Part shown: positions 48,251 through 59,130 of the stretch, one piece after another
Layout: each line of letters opens with the position of its first letter
How positions within the stretch are numbered: position 1 is the stretch's first letter
Source of the DNA: Apium graveolens
Taxonomy: Eukaryota; Streptophyta; Magnoliopsida; Apiales; Apiaceae
Length of the DNA stretch: 64,000 bases
Reading direction: 5' to 3'
NCBI RefSeq assembly: GCF_009905375.1
Contig: NC_133653.1
Span: forward strand, 90,755,671-90,819,670
Made by a program: the position numbers and the translations under genes
Notes under the pieces: generated by a model
Seen by the model: only the letters and a program-made list of their open reading frames with translations
Told to the model about the DNA's origin: nothing
Database searches by the model: none

Positions 48251-49020
48251 TTGAGAAGCAAAAGCTATAATGTTAGAAGCTATAATGAGAGTCTGTGCAA
48301 TAGACTTGAAAGAAATTGGAATGATCACATAACGCGGATTGAGTTTTCTTACGACAATAGATCATATGTCAGTATTGAGATATCGCCTTATGAGATCCTT
48401 GAGGGAAGACAATGTCGATTTTCCTTATGTTAGGATGAAGTTGTAGAGCGCAAGATGCTCGGACCCGCAGTAGTCCAAAGGACCAGGGATATAATAGATC
48501 TAATCAGAGGACGACTGGTAGTAGCCAGGAAGGACATAAGAAGTATGTTGATTTGACACGAAAGGACAAGGAATGGGAAGTAGGGGACCTAGTGTTGTTA
48601 TAGGTATTCCCTTGGAAGGGGTTAATGAGATTCGGAAAGAAAGGAAAGCTAAGTCCACCAATTGTTGGACCCTTGGATATATTAAGACGTTTGGGAAATT
48701 AGCATATGAGCTAGCCCTACCCCCGAACCTGTAGCAAGTCATAACGTGTTTCACGTATCAATGTTAAGGAAGTGTAATTCGGATGCCAGATAATTAGGGG
48801 CATATGAGCGCATAGACATGCAACCAGACGTAACCTATATGGAGCAACCAGGAAGGGTTATAGAGTAAAAAGGGAACAAGCACTTAGGAGAAGGGTTATC
48901 AAACTAGGCGGAGTTTGGTGGTAGGACCACAATGTGGAAAAATTTACTCGAGAGTTAGAAAGTGCAATGCTAAAAGAGTATGCCTATTTATTTTCAATTT
49001 GATTCCGGGACGGAATCCTT
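48251..49020 (+). pseudogene. Integrase C-terminal remnant, Gypsy-A copy 2
   Basis: The plus strand reads the end of a Gypsy integrase: WNDHITRIEFSYDNRSY, SPYEILEGRQCR, KMLGPAVVQRTRD, then SHNVFHVSMLRK near 48740-48775, MQPDVTYMEQPGRV near 48820, and a LESAMLKEYAYLFS tail near 48960. Stops are scattered. The tail sits where chromoviruses carry a chromodomain-like end, but I cannot confirm that fold. Confidence 0.78.
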
Positions 49021-49035
49021 TTAAGGAGGGGAGAC
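49021..49035 (+). other. Polypurine tract, Gypsy-A copy 2
   Basis: TTAAGGAGGGGAGAC abuts the 3' LTR start (TG at 49036), the expected plus-strand primer for an LTR element. Confidence 0.85.
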
Positions 49036-52000
49036 TGTAATAACCCCAATTTTTGGGAAATTTTTAAAACCCTTATGAATAGTGTTTTTGCTGAATGAGA
49101 AAAACTTTTCATGCCACACTATGTAGGGGTTCTGATATGGATATTCTGAGATTTTATTAGTACTTTATATGGGATATAAGTGTATGTAAAGATCGTCAGA
49201 ATCCAAATCCGAACACTTTGGTTTTTCCCAGAAATACACTAGATACGGAAAGAATTGAGTATAAGGTAACAGGATAAAAGGATTTAAATTAAAGGATTAT
49301 AATAGAGGATCATAAAAAGGAATATAATGTATTGAGAAAGGTTAAGGGAACCTAAGTAATAAGATCCCGGGTATGATCCCTCAAACGATAAACGAAAACG
49401 AAAGTTAAGCGAACCGTATAACAGATCAGCGGTCATTAGGCAAACAATTAGGAAGTGAATCAAAGGGATTAGAGAGGATGATGTCACCCAACCAATGAGA
49501 AGAGGACACGGAGGGGAGGATGACATCATGAGGATGACACAAGCATGACATGGGAAGGAAGGAGATGTGGTGACTTTTTAACCACACAAACTCAAGGGCA
49601 ACAAGGTAATTAACTAAAAACAACACAAAAATCAACCAACCAAGCAAACATTTCATTTTTCATCAAACAAAACACAAAAATCTCTTTCTTCCCAAGCTAG
49701 CTCTCGGCCCATTTCTTAAAAATTGAAGATCCAAGATCCACCACTTACTATTTAGCAAGGTAATTATCTAAGCTTCCCCATGGATAGTTACATACTTCCT
49801 ATAAGTTTAAGCTTCTAATTCCAAGCCAATCTTTTTCTATAAATCATGGAAGAAGATGGTGAATAGTGTTTTTCAAGAACTAAAATTTGTGTTCTTGAAG
49901 TTTTGTTTAGATTAAGCTTGGATAAGGACTTTAAGGGTGATTCCAAGCCATTCTCTTGATTCTCCACTCTCCAAGGAAGGTATAAACTACAAACCCTAGC
50001 TTTAGTTTTGAGTAATTAGGAATGAATATGTTTGATATAGTATATGTGAAGCATGATGCTTGATTGTTTGAAGTTTGATTGAGTTTGTAGAGATTAGTTG
50101 GTTTTGTGGTATTGTTGGAGTGGTAAATCTTGATAATTAGTTAAAGAACCTAAGTAAAGCTTTTAGTTCATGTGGGGAATAAGTATAAATGGTTAATGTG
50201 GATTTGTTGGGGCTGTTATGATGTGGTTTGGATGGATGTTGGTTGTGTGTTTGATTTGAGGTTGAATTGTGGTTGGTTTTGAATGGTTTAAAATTGGGAA
50301 ATCGCGTAAACATAGCCGTCGTAACGTCCGATTTTCTTTAGACTGTTATTGTGCACAACATTAGGACCCGAGAACCCCCTGCTATATTTTGACCATTGCC
50401 ATGTTTAGATAGCTCATGTTACGAGCTTCGTTTTGATATGTAGTTCGTTCGATTCCGATGCACGGTTTAGGAGAAACGACCGTTTCAAGTAACGGCGTTT
50501 CGCGAACGAAACTTTTCCCCTCGCCTTACTTTGAAACATAGGATTAAAGACCAAAAAGGGTTAATTAATGTATGAAGCAATTATGGTAAGAGTGTTAGGC
50601 AGTTGGTAAGATACTCGCAAAGGAATCGCCTTAAAACTCGTAATGGTTAAATTATTAAAAATGGTGGAGCCGAGGGTACTCGAGTGACTTAAGAGAATCA
50701 GTAAGCGCAAAGCGAGCGTTAGAGTCTAAGTTGGTTAATGTATAGATTTACAAGTGACTTTGGCTTAATTCCAACTTACTTGTTGTTTATAGGTTACCAG
50801 ACTCGTCCCGAGCCATTCGTAACCCCCAGTCGCTCAGGCAAGTTTTCTACCCGTTATACTGTTGTTGTGATGTAAATATATGTATATGCATTATCTTGTG
50901 ATAAGTGCATGATTGTTATTAGCAAATTTTGCGATATATTGGAGCATGCTGATATGGTATATATGCATGTCTGTTTCGTAATCTTGATATATATCTGTCG
51001 ATTCAATTGATTCAGTTGATAATACCTATGCTAGAGGATAGCGGTAATTTGCATATACCCTTAGTATAGGGACCCAAAGGTGAAAATATTTTCTAAAATC
51101 GGGAGTCGAGGATCCCGAGTAGGTTTTGTATATATGGATATAAATATATATATATACTTATATATATATATGGTCATAGTTTTCAAAACTATTAATTGAA
51201 TAAGGTTTATTCGATAACTTTAGCTTTATTTTATTATTGAATATTATTTCGAATATTATTCGAAGGCGTATGACTCCTTTATATTAAATGAATATTATTT
51301 TGAATATTCATTCGAGGGCTTATGACTCAGTTTATATTATTTAATGAATATTATTTGAATATTCATTTGAGGATTTATGACTCCGATTATTTGCTGAGAT
51401 ATATTCTTTATTTTATTAAAGAATAAGGTGTCAATAATCAAACTTATTTTCGATTATTCAAATAAAGATAGTACTTTCATATAAGTATATCTTTGGTTAT
51501 TTGATATCCATTTCAAGTATAAGTTTTAATACTTCTACTTCAATTATTTTTATAAAGATTATTCTTTATGGGAATATTATTTAAATAATAATATTCAGTC
51601 ATTTTCTAAATATTCTGGGGACTGATTTACTTCATTAAATCAGCTTTACTCCAAACACTCTATAAAGTATTTTCGAGTCTTCAAAATGATTTTTAAAAGT
51701 TAGAGCGGATCCCAAAACTCATTTTTATATTTAAGATCTTCCTTTTTAAGGGGATTTAAATACTCGCTCAAAACCTGAGGGATCCGGCTCTGTGGTGTGT
51801 TTTCTATTCGCAACAAGGTTGCTGCTTTGATAAATGAATTGATTACTTACCCAACACTCGGGAAGTAAAATTCTTGGAACAAGTTAATCCATTAACAGGC
51901 ATCGCCTGGGAAATATCGGTGAGTTTTCCTTTCCAACTAGATACGACTTCTTGGTGGAGCCGTATCAACAAGTTTCTACTTGGGGAAGGGGGAACGAGCT

Positions 52001-53330
52001 TTACGTTTCAGAGTCATGGATTTCATCTGAACTAGGAGTGGCGTAAGTGGTCGAGTGGCGCCGGCCCAGCCTTATTATATTGGCCCAAATGGCCTGGAAG
52101 TTCCGCTAAGGCGGTCCATTCCTTAGGAGTTCAGTGTTCGGTTGACAAGTAAATCCGACAGGTTCTCCTCTACATGTAGAAAATGGTGGGGTTGCACTAC
52201 TACGACTGATCATCGTAAGTGGTCTTCCTGGCGCGGCAAACTCCCGTAATGAGTTCATCATCCAATTGGATATTTCTGCAATACTACCCAGAGCACTTCG
52301 ATAGAAAGGCTACGGTTGGGCGATTGTTGAGTGTTGGCAAGGTCAAGTTTTCAAAATGATGTTTGCATCAAATGAAGTATCTCGTAACTTCATTTTATTT
52401 TGATGATATTTTAAAGATTTAATCTATTCAAATCTGGTCTTGTAGTCTCATCTATGTGATGAACTTTGGAAACTAATTATAACTTGAATGGTGGTAGTTT
52501 AAGTAGTATTTGGAAAAGATATAAGTATATTGGAGTATCTTGTAACTTCATCTTTTAAACTTATATCTAGTAAATGATTATCTTATGCATGACAAAGATT
52601 TTCAGAAAAACGTTGAGACAAGGTTAGATATATGAGATCACCTTGCAACGATATTTTTATAAAGTTATACACTGGGACTTTGTGTATATTATGCATGGAA
52701 GAGGACTTCCAATATTTTGAAAAGTATATATGTATATATATATATATATACTGAATATTTTGCGACTTCATCGCATTAAGATATCAACTTGGTTCATTTC
52801 TTTTGACCAAGACTTTCATGAGTATTATGAGTAGGCTCATATATTGTTAATCATTATACATATTATTTTGGTGGGCTTGCTGCTCACCCTTGCTTTCTTC
52901 TTTCATCACACAACATCAGATAGATAAGATGAATAGGACCAAGCTCCCAATTCGCGAGCGGATAGGAAGCATTCCGCAGTTTCCTATAGGTGTTGAAGTC
53001 ACTGTAGCTGAGGTAGGGAAATACCAATAGACTAGGCTTCAACTTTTGATGTACCAGATTATGTATATTTACGAATTGTAATAATGGCAAAGAAAATGTA
53101 AATTTATTCAGAAAACCTTCTAAGGTGTATTGGCAGATAATTATGGAATAAAATGACTTGTGATTATTTTTTTTTTGGATGTTCATCTCTGAGACTATAA
53201 CGTGTGGTGTGTGTGTTTATTGTGGGGTCACAGTACAGAGTAGTTGAGTAATTATTAAGATTGGGTGTTATTAAGGGAAATGAAACTCGTGACAACCCGG
53301 ATCCCCGACCCCGGATTTGGGGGTGTTACA
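49036..53330 (+). repeat. 3' LTR of Gypsy-A copy 2 (4295 bp)
   Basis: It is nearly identical to 39149-43456. The substitutions I saw are in gaggacacgg (5' LTR: gaggacaagg) and ggtagtttaag (5' LTR: ggtagttcaag). Confidence 0.96.
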
Positions 53331-53335
53331 GCTTT
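53331..53335. repeat. Target-site duplication, right copy, Gypsy-A copy 2
   Basis: GCTTT matches 39144-39148. Confidence 0.93.
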
Positions 53336-55762
53336 TCACCTCATGAGTAAAGTACTCCAACAGACTCTGGATAACCATCATGATAAGATAAGAAGATTGG
53401 TGAAAGACTAGCTTGATGACCTTGTACCTACTCAAGTTCAGATCAAGAACAAGTTTAAGACATTTGCTGACCAAACGACAAGGTTTGACATGACTAGCAT
53501 GGAGCAAAGCATCAAGAATCTCAAACAGTACTTTGTGGCTCTCTATGAAGTTGTCCAGAATCACATTACCAGTAACAATGACACTAGGGTCAAACAGGAT
53601 CAACTTCATCAAGCTAGATATGAACTATCTGCTCTTTTAATGTAATGAATCAAGGAAATAGTTCAAGATACTTTTGGTTCTCCTATCTCTTCAAGCTTTT
53701 AAAACCCTCCTTCTACATCAACAAATCTCCAAATTCAATCTCTACAACATCAAGTTTCAACTATTCTAGCCTCTAATGGCTCGCTCACAGCTCAGGTTAA
53801 TGCTCTCACTTCTCTAGTGCAGAGTCAACAGAATGACATCAGGACCCTGGTAGACTCCCATAAACATCTTCAAATGCAGAAATTCAATTTCTTTGGAAGC
53901 TATCATGGGTGCCTTGAATGTTCCTTTACCTGCTCTTCCTGAAGTTGTGAGTCCGGAAATTCCAAATCCACAACCCCTGCCCGCCAATAAGACTAATGGG
54001 GAGATAGAAGTTAGGATTATATAGTCCAAGGAAGCTAGTAAATCTTCACAATCTCAAGAGGCAGGAAAATCTACTACTCTCTCTGGTCAAAGTTCTATGC
54101 AATTAAAAGTCTCTCAAAGTGTTAGTAAAGACAGGCTCCAGATAGCTGCAGAAGGACCCTGTCAAGATAAGGAGTTCAATTAGCTACTGGAAGTTCTAAG
54201 AATCTCTATGGCAAATAAATACATTACTAACAAGAGAGCTTTGGCCAATAATATCAATTCCTTAAGAGTTGTAATAGTAAAGGTTGACAACCTTTTGGAG
54301 AAGAGGATAGTAGCCAATGTCAATGACTTTGGTTTGGACAGATGTCTGCAGGTGTCTCTTTCAAATCTACAAAGAATTAGAGCATCTAAGCTGGATGTAA
54401 TAATTGATAGAGTTAATCTAGTAACTTCAGAGGACACCCAATTGCTCAAAGAACTCAAGCAAGCTCAGATAACTGCTTTTCCTATAGCCTATCTACATCC
54501 AAGTAAGGGGTGGCCTACATTTGTCTACAAACTAAACAATGCAGATACTTCATATTACCCAAAAATTGTGTAAGTGGAAATACAAGATTAATAATGACAT
54601 TGGAGACTGATCTAAAGAGAAAGAACTTCAAAACAGCCGAAGATGGGGAGATGATTAGGATCCGGGGAGATACCTACAGAATGTAGAGACCATGTTGCCA
54701 AACTCTCAATTTAACTTAAAAGATGACAAGGATGATGATTAGCAGAAGCATGATGAGCAAAAACCTTCTGGCTCAAATCCAAGTCACTCTTTTAAAGCAA
54801 CCGGCAGCAAAGTAGAAGATAAGAAGCAGGATGAGAAGAAGAGGGATGACAAGAAAAGGGGAAATAAAAGAAGAATGAAGAAGAAGGAAGATGGTTAAGG
54901 CACCAAGAAAAATGTCCTACAAATCCAAATCCTACAAGCTCAATCCTCTAAGTGTGCAAACTCAAACACTCAACTACCCTTAACCTCTAAGCAATAAATT
55001 TTGTACAAACAAACTACAAACTTCTACTTAAAATACCAATCACCTTTAGCCAATCCACCCTAAAGAAAATCTCAAACCTACTTTCATTTAAGCCACAATG
55101 TGAACTCATTTCAAAACTATTGGGAGAAAACCAAAGAAGCTGCAAGTTGAAGAAAGGATTATCTGGAATTGTTTTACTCAGACTGATTTTCTACCTTTAA
55201 ATTGGTGCATAACAGATGATGACTACTTTCAACAATTAGCTGAATAAATAGTCAGAGTTTGGGTTGTATCATTGAGAGAAATCACAATCTACTATCAAGA
55301 TGACTACTTCACTCTACTTGGCAGGGATTTAATGGACACACTTTCAACCACATATTAAGAGGGTGATTAGCTTAATGAAGGATAAGGACACAAGTACAAG
55401 GGCATGAAGGGTTGTAATGTGTGTATGGTTGAAATTAATAGATGAAAGAAGAGCAAAAGCAAAGGCTGAAAAGGAAAAAAGGGATAGGAAATATACAGCA
55501 GAAATTGCCATGTTTGAACAAAGATAAAATGAGCTCAAGGCAAAGGGGATGAGCAGAATTTCTAAGGATGGACACTTTCTAAATGTAAAGGTTGGCAGAT
55601 TTTCAAGACTCAGAGTTGGTTACTTGAATGGTTATTCAATGGATGATTAGCTCAAGCTTTTGGAAGCTCTAAGAGGAACTGAAATAATAGAGAAACTTCA
55701 AGTGCTTGTAAATCTTAAGGACCTCATTAGAAAGGAATTAGGCTATGGAAATTTCTTGTGTT
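53336..55762 (+). pseudogene. Long extra ORF of Copia-3, second half
   Basis: Broken plus-strand frames give a charged, helix-prone product: SKVLQQTLDNHHDKIRRL and MEQSIKNLKQYFVALYEVV near 53340-53560, then Ser/Gln-rich sequence, a better-preserved 121-residue frame at 54208-54573 (LLEKRIVANVNDFGLDR, ITAFPIAYLHPSKGWP), a Lys/Asp-rich run near 54720-54895, and further remnants to about 55762. With the first half it spans roughly 4.8 kb of coding-like sequence. The coiled-coil-like character is my reading; the function is unknown. Confidence 0.6.
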
Positions 55763-55910
55763 GAATGTACTTATTAAACTCATGTAATCACTCAATGTAT
55801 AAAAGTTGTATTTGTGATTTGTCAATTTTATGTAAACTTTTATTGTATCATTGTAACTTGGGGTTAGTCTTGTTACCAGACATAAATTTATGATAAACAG
55901 TCTTCTCACA

Positions 55911-55923
55911 AATTGGGGGAGAT
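55911..55923 (+). other. Polypurine tract, Copia-3
   Basis: AATTGGGGGAGAT directly precedes the 3' LTR, typical of plant Copia elements. Confidence 0.85.
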
Positions 55924-56184
55924 TATTGTGCAAGACATGCCTGTATTATAACAAGACTAAGTCACATTGACAACCCTAAGATTTAGTTGTATGATAGTCT
56001 TAATCTGTATTTTGTATTATATTACTTGAGTCTGTAAAAATGTTAAAGATCAGACTGTAGTATTTTTCTGTGAACAGTCTCAACTCAAGCGTAAGAATAA
56101 ACTACGGAAGAAGATCAACAAGATCATGCCTCGGAGAAAAGGTAATGAAGCTTTGAGTTGAATAAATCTGTTTTAAGAAAAATA

Positions 56185-56560
56185 TATTAAGTCAAGATAT
56201 CTACAAGTCACAGATCAAGTCATATAGAGAAGTCATTCGAGAACTCTAGAATGACTTATCGAGAAGTCCAAAATAGCTTATAGAGAAGTCTCAAAGATAT
56301 CGACAAGTCAAAATGAAGATGTGAAAATTGGAGATATCGACAAGTCAATTTCTCATTAGAGATCTCAGAGATATCGACAAGTCAAAGACACTTATAGAGA
56401 ACTTAGAGACCTCGACAAGCTAAATTTACTTATAGAGAACTCAGAGACCATGACAAGTCAAAACACTTATAGAGAACTCAAAAATCTCGGTAAGCCTTTA
56501 TACTTATCGAGATGTTAGTTCTCTATATAACAAACTGGCGATCTCGATATGAACCTCAAG
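56185..56560 (+). repeat. GACTTATCGAGAAGTC-type motif array in the Copia-3 LTR
   Basis: About 15 copies of words such as gacttatcgagaagtc, gatatcgacaagtc and cttatagagaac occur, spaced mostly 20-30 bp, ending at the TATA box at 56523. They are mostly the reverse complement of the post-pol copies at 36100-36610. Confidence 0.88.
56523..56530 (+). promoter_or_regulatory. TATA box in the Copia-3 LTR
   Basis: CTATATAA lies at the downstream edge of the motif array, about 650 bp before the LTR end. Confidence 0.6.
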
Positions 56561-57177
56561 TACAGAATGCAGAAAAGTTAAAGATTCAAGATTATTAATC
56601 AACAAACGATCTAATCACTTAGATTGAAAAGTCGACAAAAGCATCTTGAAGAGTGCAAGATCAAGGGCCAAAATTAAATGACAAAGAAAGGTCACAGACC
56701 TACAAGATTTGAAAAGATTCACTAAGACAAAGAAAGGTTACAGACCTACAAGATTTGCAAAGATTCACTAAGACCTACAAGATTCACTAAGACAAGATTT
56801 TAGAGATAACTTAAAATATGGTTTAGTACATCTTATTGCATGATGTGTAAACCTGTGTTTACTAATCTATAAAGTAAACACTTGTCTTTTGTTTTAAAGT
56901 GTAACAAACAGATCTAGATTTTGAACTACTCTCTCAAGAAAGAAGCTGAGTTCTTTACTTACAAAGAACCTAGGGATTTGTAGAAAGACATACTTAATTT
57001 TAATATAAAGTTAAGTGAGTTTTGAAAACACTGTGTTTGTTGTGCATGCTTTATTAATTTTGTTAAGCACAATATTTCTACAAATTAGTCTGCTTCGTTC
57101 ACCATATCTAAATAGTTTGAAAAAGCCTAAAAATCAAGAAAACACCTTCACCCCCGTGTTATACTCAATATGTAACA

Positions 57178-57488
57178 AAAGTGAAATAGGGCTTCACTAG
57201 AATAGCCTTAAAATAGGGTATTTAATACGTGTCCTAGCATTTTAAGACAAATTTAGGACATTGTTGGAGCTATCTTTTTTGTCCATTGTCTTAAATTTTG
57301 ATTTGGGACGGTGTTCAAAAATCTGTCAAACCGTTAATCTAGACCGAATCCGGACAATCTAAACAAAAAATCCAAAAACGCTAAAATTATTGTTGATGGT
57401 TCGGTTATTCGGACCATTTACACTAAACGGTTTGGTTTTGGTTTTTAATAATATAAAATCGTTCGAAACTAACTGGACCGTTATGTAA
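57178..57488. other. Gene-flanking DNA, possible decayed DNA transposon
   Basis: It starts with a CACTAGAATAGCC segment (57196-57208) and includes CGGTTTGGTTTTGG-type words. Similar ACCAAACC/GGTTTG words recur at 58060-58230. Both could be ends of a decayed DNA transposon surrounding the MITE, but I cannot match terminal repeats. Confidence 0.3.
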
Positions 57489-57490
57489 TA

Positions 57491-57737
57491 CTCCCTTCAT
57501 CCCAATGAATTCTTAACATTTGGAATAGAGTGTTCGACACGCATTTTAAGACACTTGTCTACTATAGTTATATAAATCATTTTATAAACTTTTTTCGTTG
57601 GAATAAAAATTAAATGTTTAAAGTTTTATTCAAAAAAAATCTTTAAAATAAGTTATAGAACTATAATGGATAAGAGTCTTAAAATGCGTGTCGAACTCTC
57701 CATTTTAGATGTTGAGAACCTACCGGGACGGAGGGAG
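57491..57737. mobile_element. Stowaway-type MITE (247 bp)
   Basis: Terminal inverted repeats CTCCCTTCATCCC and GGGACGGAGGGAG are flanked by TA on both sides (57489-57490 and 57738-57739), the signature of Stowaway/Mariner MITEs. The arms continue inward as a long fold-back: gttcgacacgcattttaag near 57530 is mirrored by cttaaaatgcgtgtcgaac near 57680. No coding capacity. Confidence 0.93.
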
Positions 57738-57739
57738 TA

Positions 57740-58400
57740 GTATATAAAATGTTATAATATGAAATTATTAATTAAGATTATAAATTATGATTTTATGTAT
57801 ATGAGTGTGTACATTATATTCAAAGCACATACTATTTTATAAATCTATAAAAACTTGAGTTAATTGTTAATATGTCGTAGTTTTAGTCACATGTGTGTAT
57901 TTATTTAAATTAAATTTAGTTATATAAACGTCTAATATAAAGTAAATAATAGTACTTATATATAATATATAATATTAATATTAATATACTATAAAATTTA
58001 TGTCATATTTTTAAATAAGAGATTCGCTATAAGTTTAACAAAAATAAAATAAAAGTTAATGATTGAGTTCAAATCGTGGTTCGAAACGGAACCGATTCGT
58101 TATAATATTGTCCAGTATGGTTTGGTCTTCGCATTTAACCTTGATTTTGTGTTTTATAAAACTGTTCACAATAATTTGGTTTGAAAAAAACGAGATTCTG
58201 GACCAAACCAATCAGTGAACACCCCTATCTTTTGGACTATCTAATACTAATATTTAAATGTACCGTAAATATTTACGAATTGAATATTTAAAAAGATATA
58301 GATTACAAAATATATGTATTAAGCATTCAGTGCATTGTAACCATTTATACCACTGATTAAATAACTTCTATATACCAATGTCATACTTAAAGTATTATAA
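57740..58400. other. AT-rich non-coding stretch
   Basis: No ORF or RNA gene is seen. Between 58060 and 58230 there are GGTTTGGT/ACCAAACC words ending in GTGAACACCCC, a style found at ends of some hAT-like non-autonomous elements; not confirmed. Confidence 0.3.
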
Positions 58401-59130
58401 TAACTAGCTTTAAAGCCCGGGCGATGAACATGTCTATTTTCACTTTTTATATTTTATTTTATTTATAATTTGAATAAAATATAATATGACTAAAATAATA
58501 TTAAAATTAATTAATATAAAGTGATTACCTTACTATCAGGATTTTAATTTGAATGTGTACAAATCTAGTTAAAATTAAATAGCATAAAATAATAAATGAT
58601 TGATGTGATTTAAATCATTAGCCTTATTACTATGTTTCTAAATAATAAAATAAATATTTACTGCTGGTGAGATTCGAACTTGAGAGCTTATTTGTTTTTT
58701 TGTCATAAGCTTATTTTTAATCCTCTATTTAATAATATAAATGTTTATTGCTTCCGGGGTTCAAACTTGAAAACTTGAGTAATGTATAAATAATAATGTA
58801 CTCGTTTGCTTGTTTGATTCAGGCTGGATTCGAACTTGGAAATTTAGATAATAAATAATAATATAAATATTTATTGTTGGTGAGATTCGAACCTAGAAAT
58901 TTATGTGGTGTATTATTTTAATATTTAGATCCAACGGCCCTTATTATTTGATTAAGAAGATCTTATGGTCATATTTGAATATAACCAAGCCAAACCAAAA
59001 AATAGTACTAAATTATACCCCATTTCAGTTATATAATTTAGTATAAATTTGAACTTGGAAACTTGAATATTAAATAATAATATAATATTTATTTCTGGTA
59101 GGATTGTATTATTTTAGTATGTAGTCCTTA
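58401..59130. repeat. Degenerate tandem array with a GATTCGAAC-type word
   Basis: After an AACTAGCTTTAAAGCCCGGGCGATG segment (58402-58427), units containing ggtgagattcgaacttgagag or variants recur near 58669, 58752, 58829, 58879 and 59046, separated by AT-rich sequence with aataataaataataat. The unit length varies (about 50-170 bp), so the array is decayed. The word resembles a tRNA B box, but no A box or tRNA fold is visible. Confidence 0.5.

Larger units (their letters stand above)
39149..53330 (+). mobile_element. Gypsy-A copy 2: structurally complete, coding-dead Ty3/Gypsy element
   Basis: Two LTRs of 4308 and 4295 bp, each TG...CA, bound a 5579-bp interior with primer site and polypurine tract. 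GCTTT is duplicated on both sides. Reading the LTRs side by side I found two substitutions, one 14-bp repeat-number difference, one single-base indel and two TA-run length changes. The interior has remnants of gag, RNase H, RT and integrase, none open. It therefore needed proteins supplied in trans, yet the near-identical LTRs point to a recent insertion. It lies in the Copia-3 extra ORF. Confidence 0.96.
53336..57177 (+). mobile_element. Copia-3, right part
   Basis: This continues the extra ORF after the Gypsy-A copy 2 insertion, then a 3' untranslated part, polypurine tract and 3' LTR. Joining 39148 to 53336 removes one GCTTT and continues the same hydrophilic coding context. Confidence 0.85.
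55924..57177 (+). repeat. 3' LTR of Copia-3 (about 1.25 kb)
   Basis: The left edge follows the polypurine tract (start reads TATTGTGC, so the usual TG may be altered). The right edge is placed at TAACA (57173-57177), about 25 bases after a TTCACCCCC tract like those near the LTR ends of Copia-1 and Copia-2. It contains a dense motif array (56185-56560) and a TATA box (56523-56530). Confidence 0.75.

Noticed and set aside
48251..49020. Chromodomain at the end of Gypsy-A integrase
   Set aside because: Position is right and the tail resembles chromovirus ends, but too many stops and changes remain to assert the fold.
58669..58682. tRNA-like GGTGAGATTCGAAC segment
   Set aside because: No A box, acceptor stem or anticodon arm can be drawn around it.
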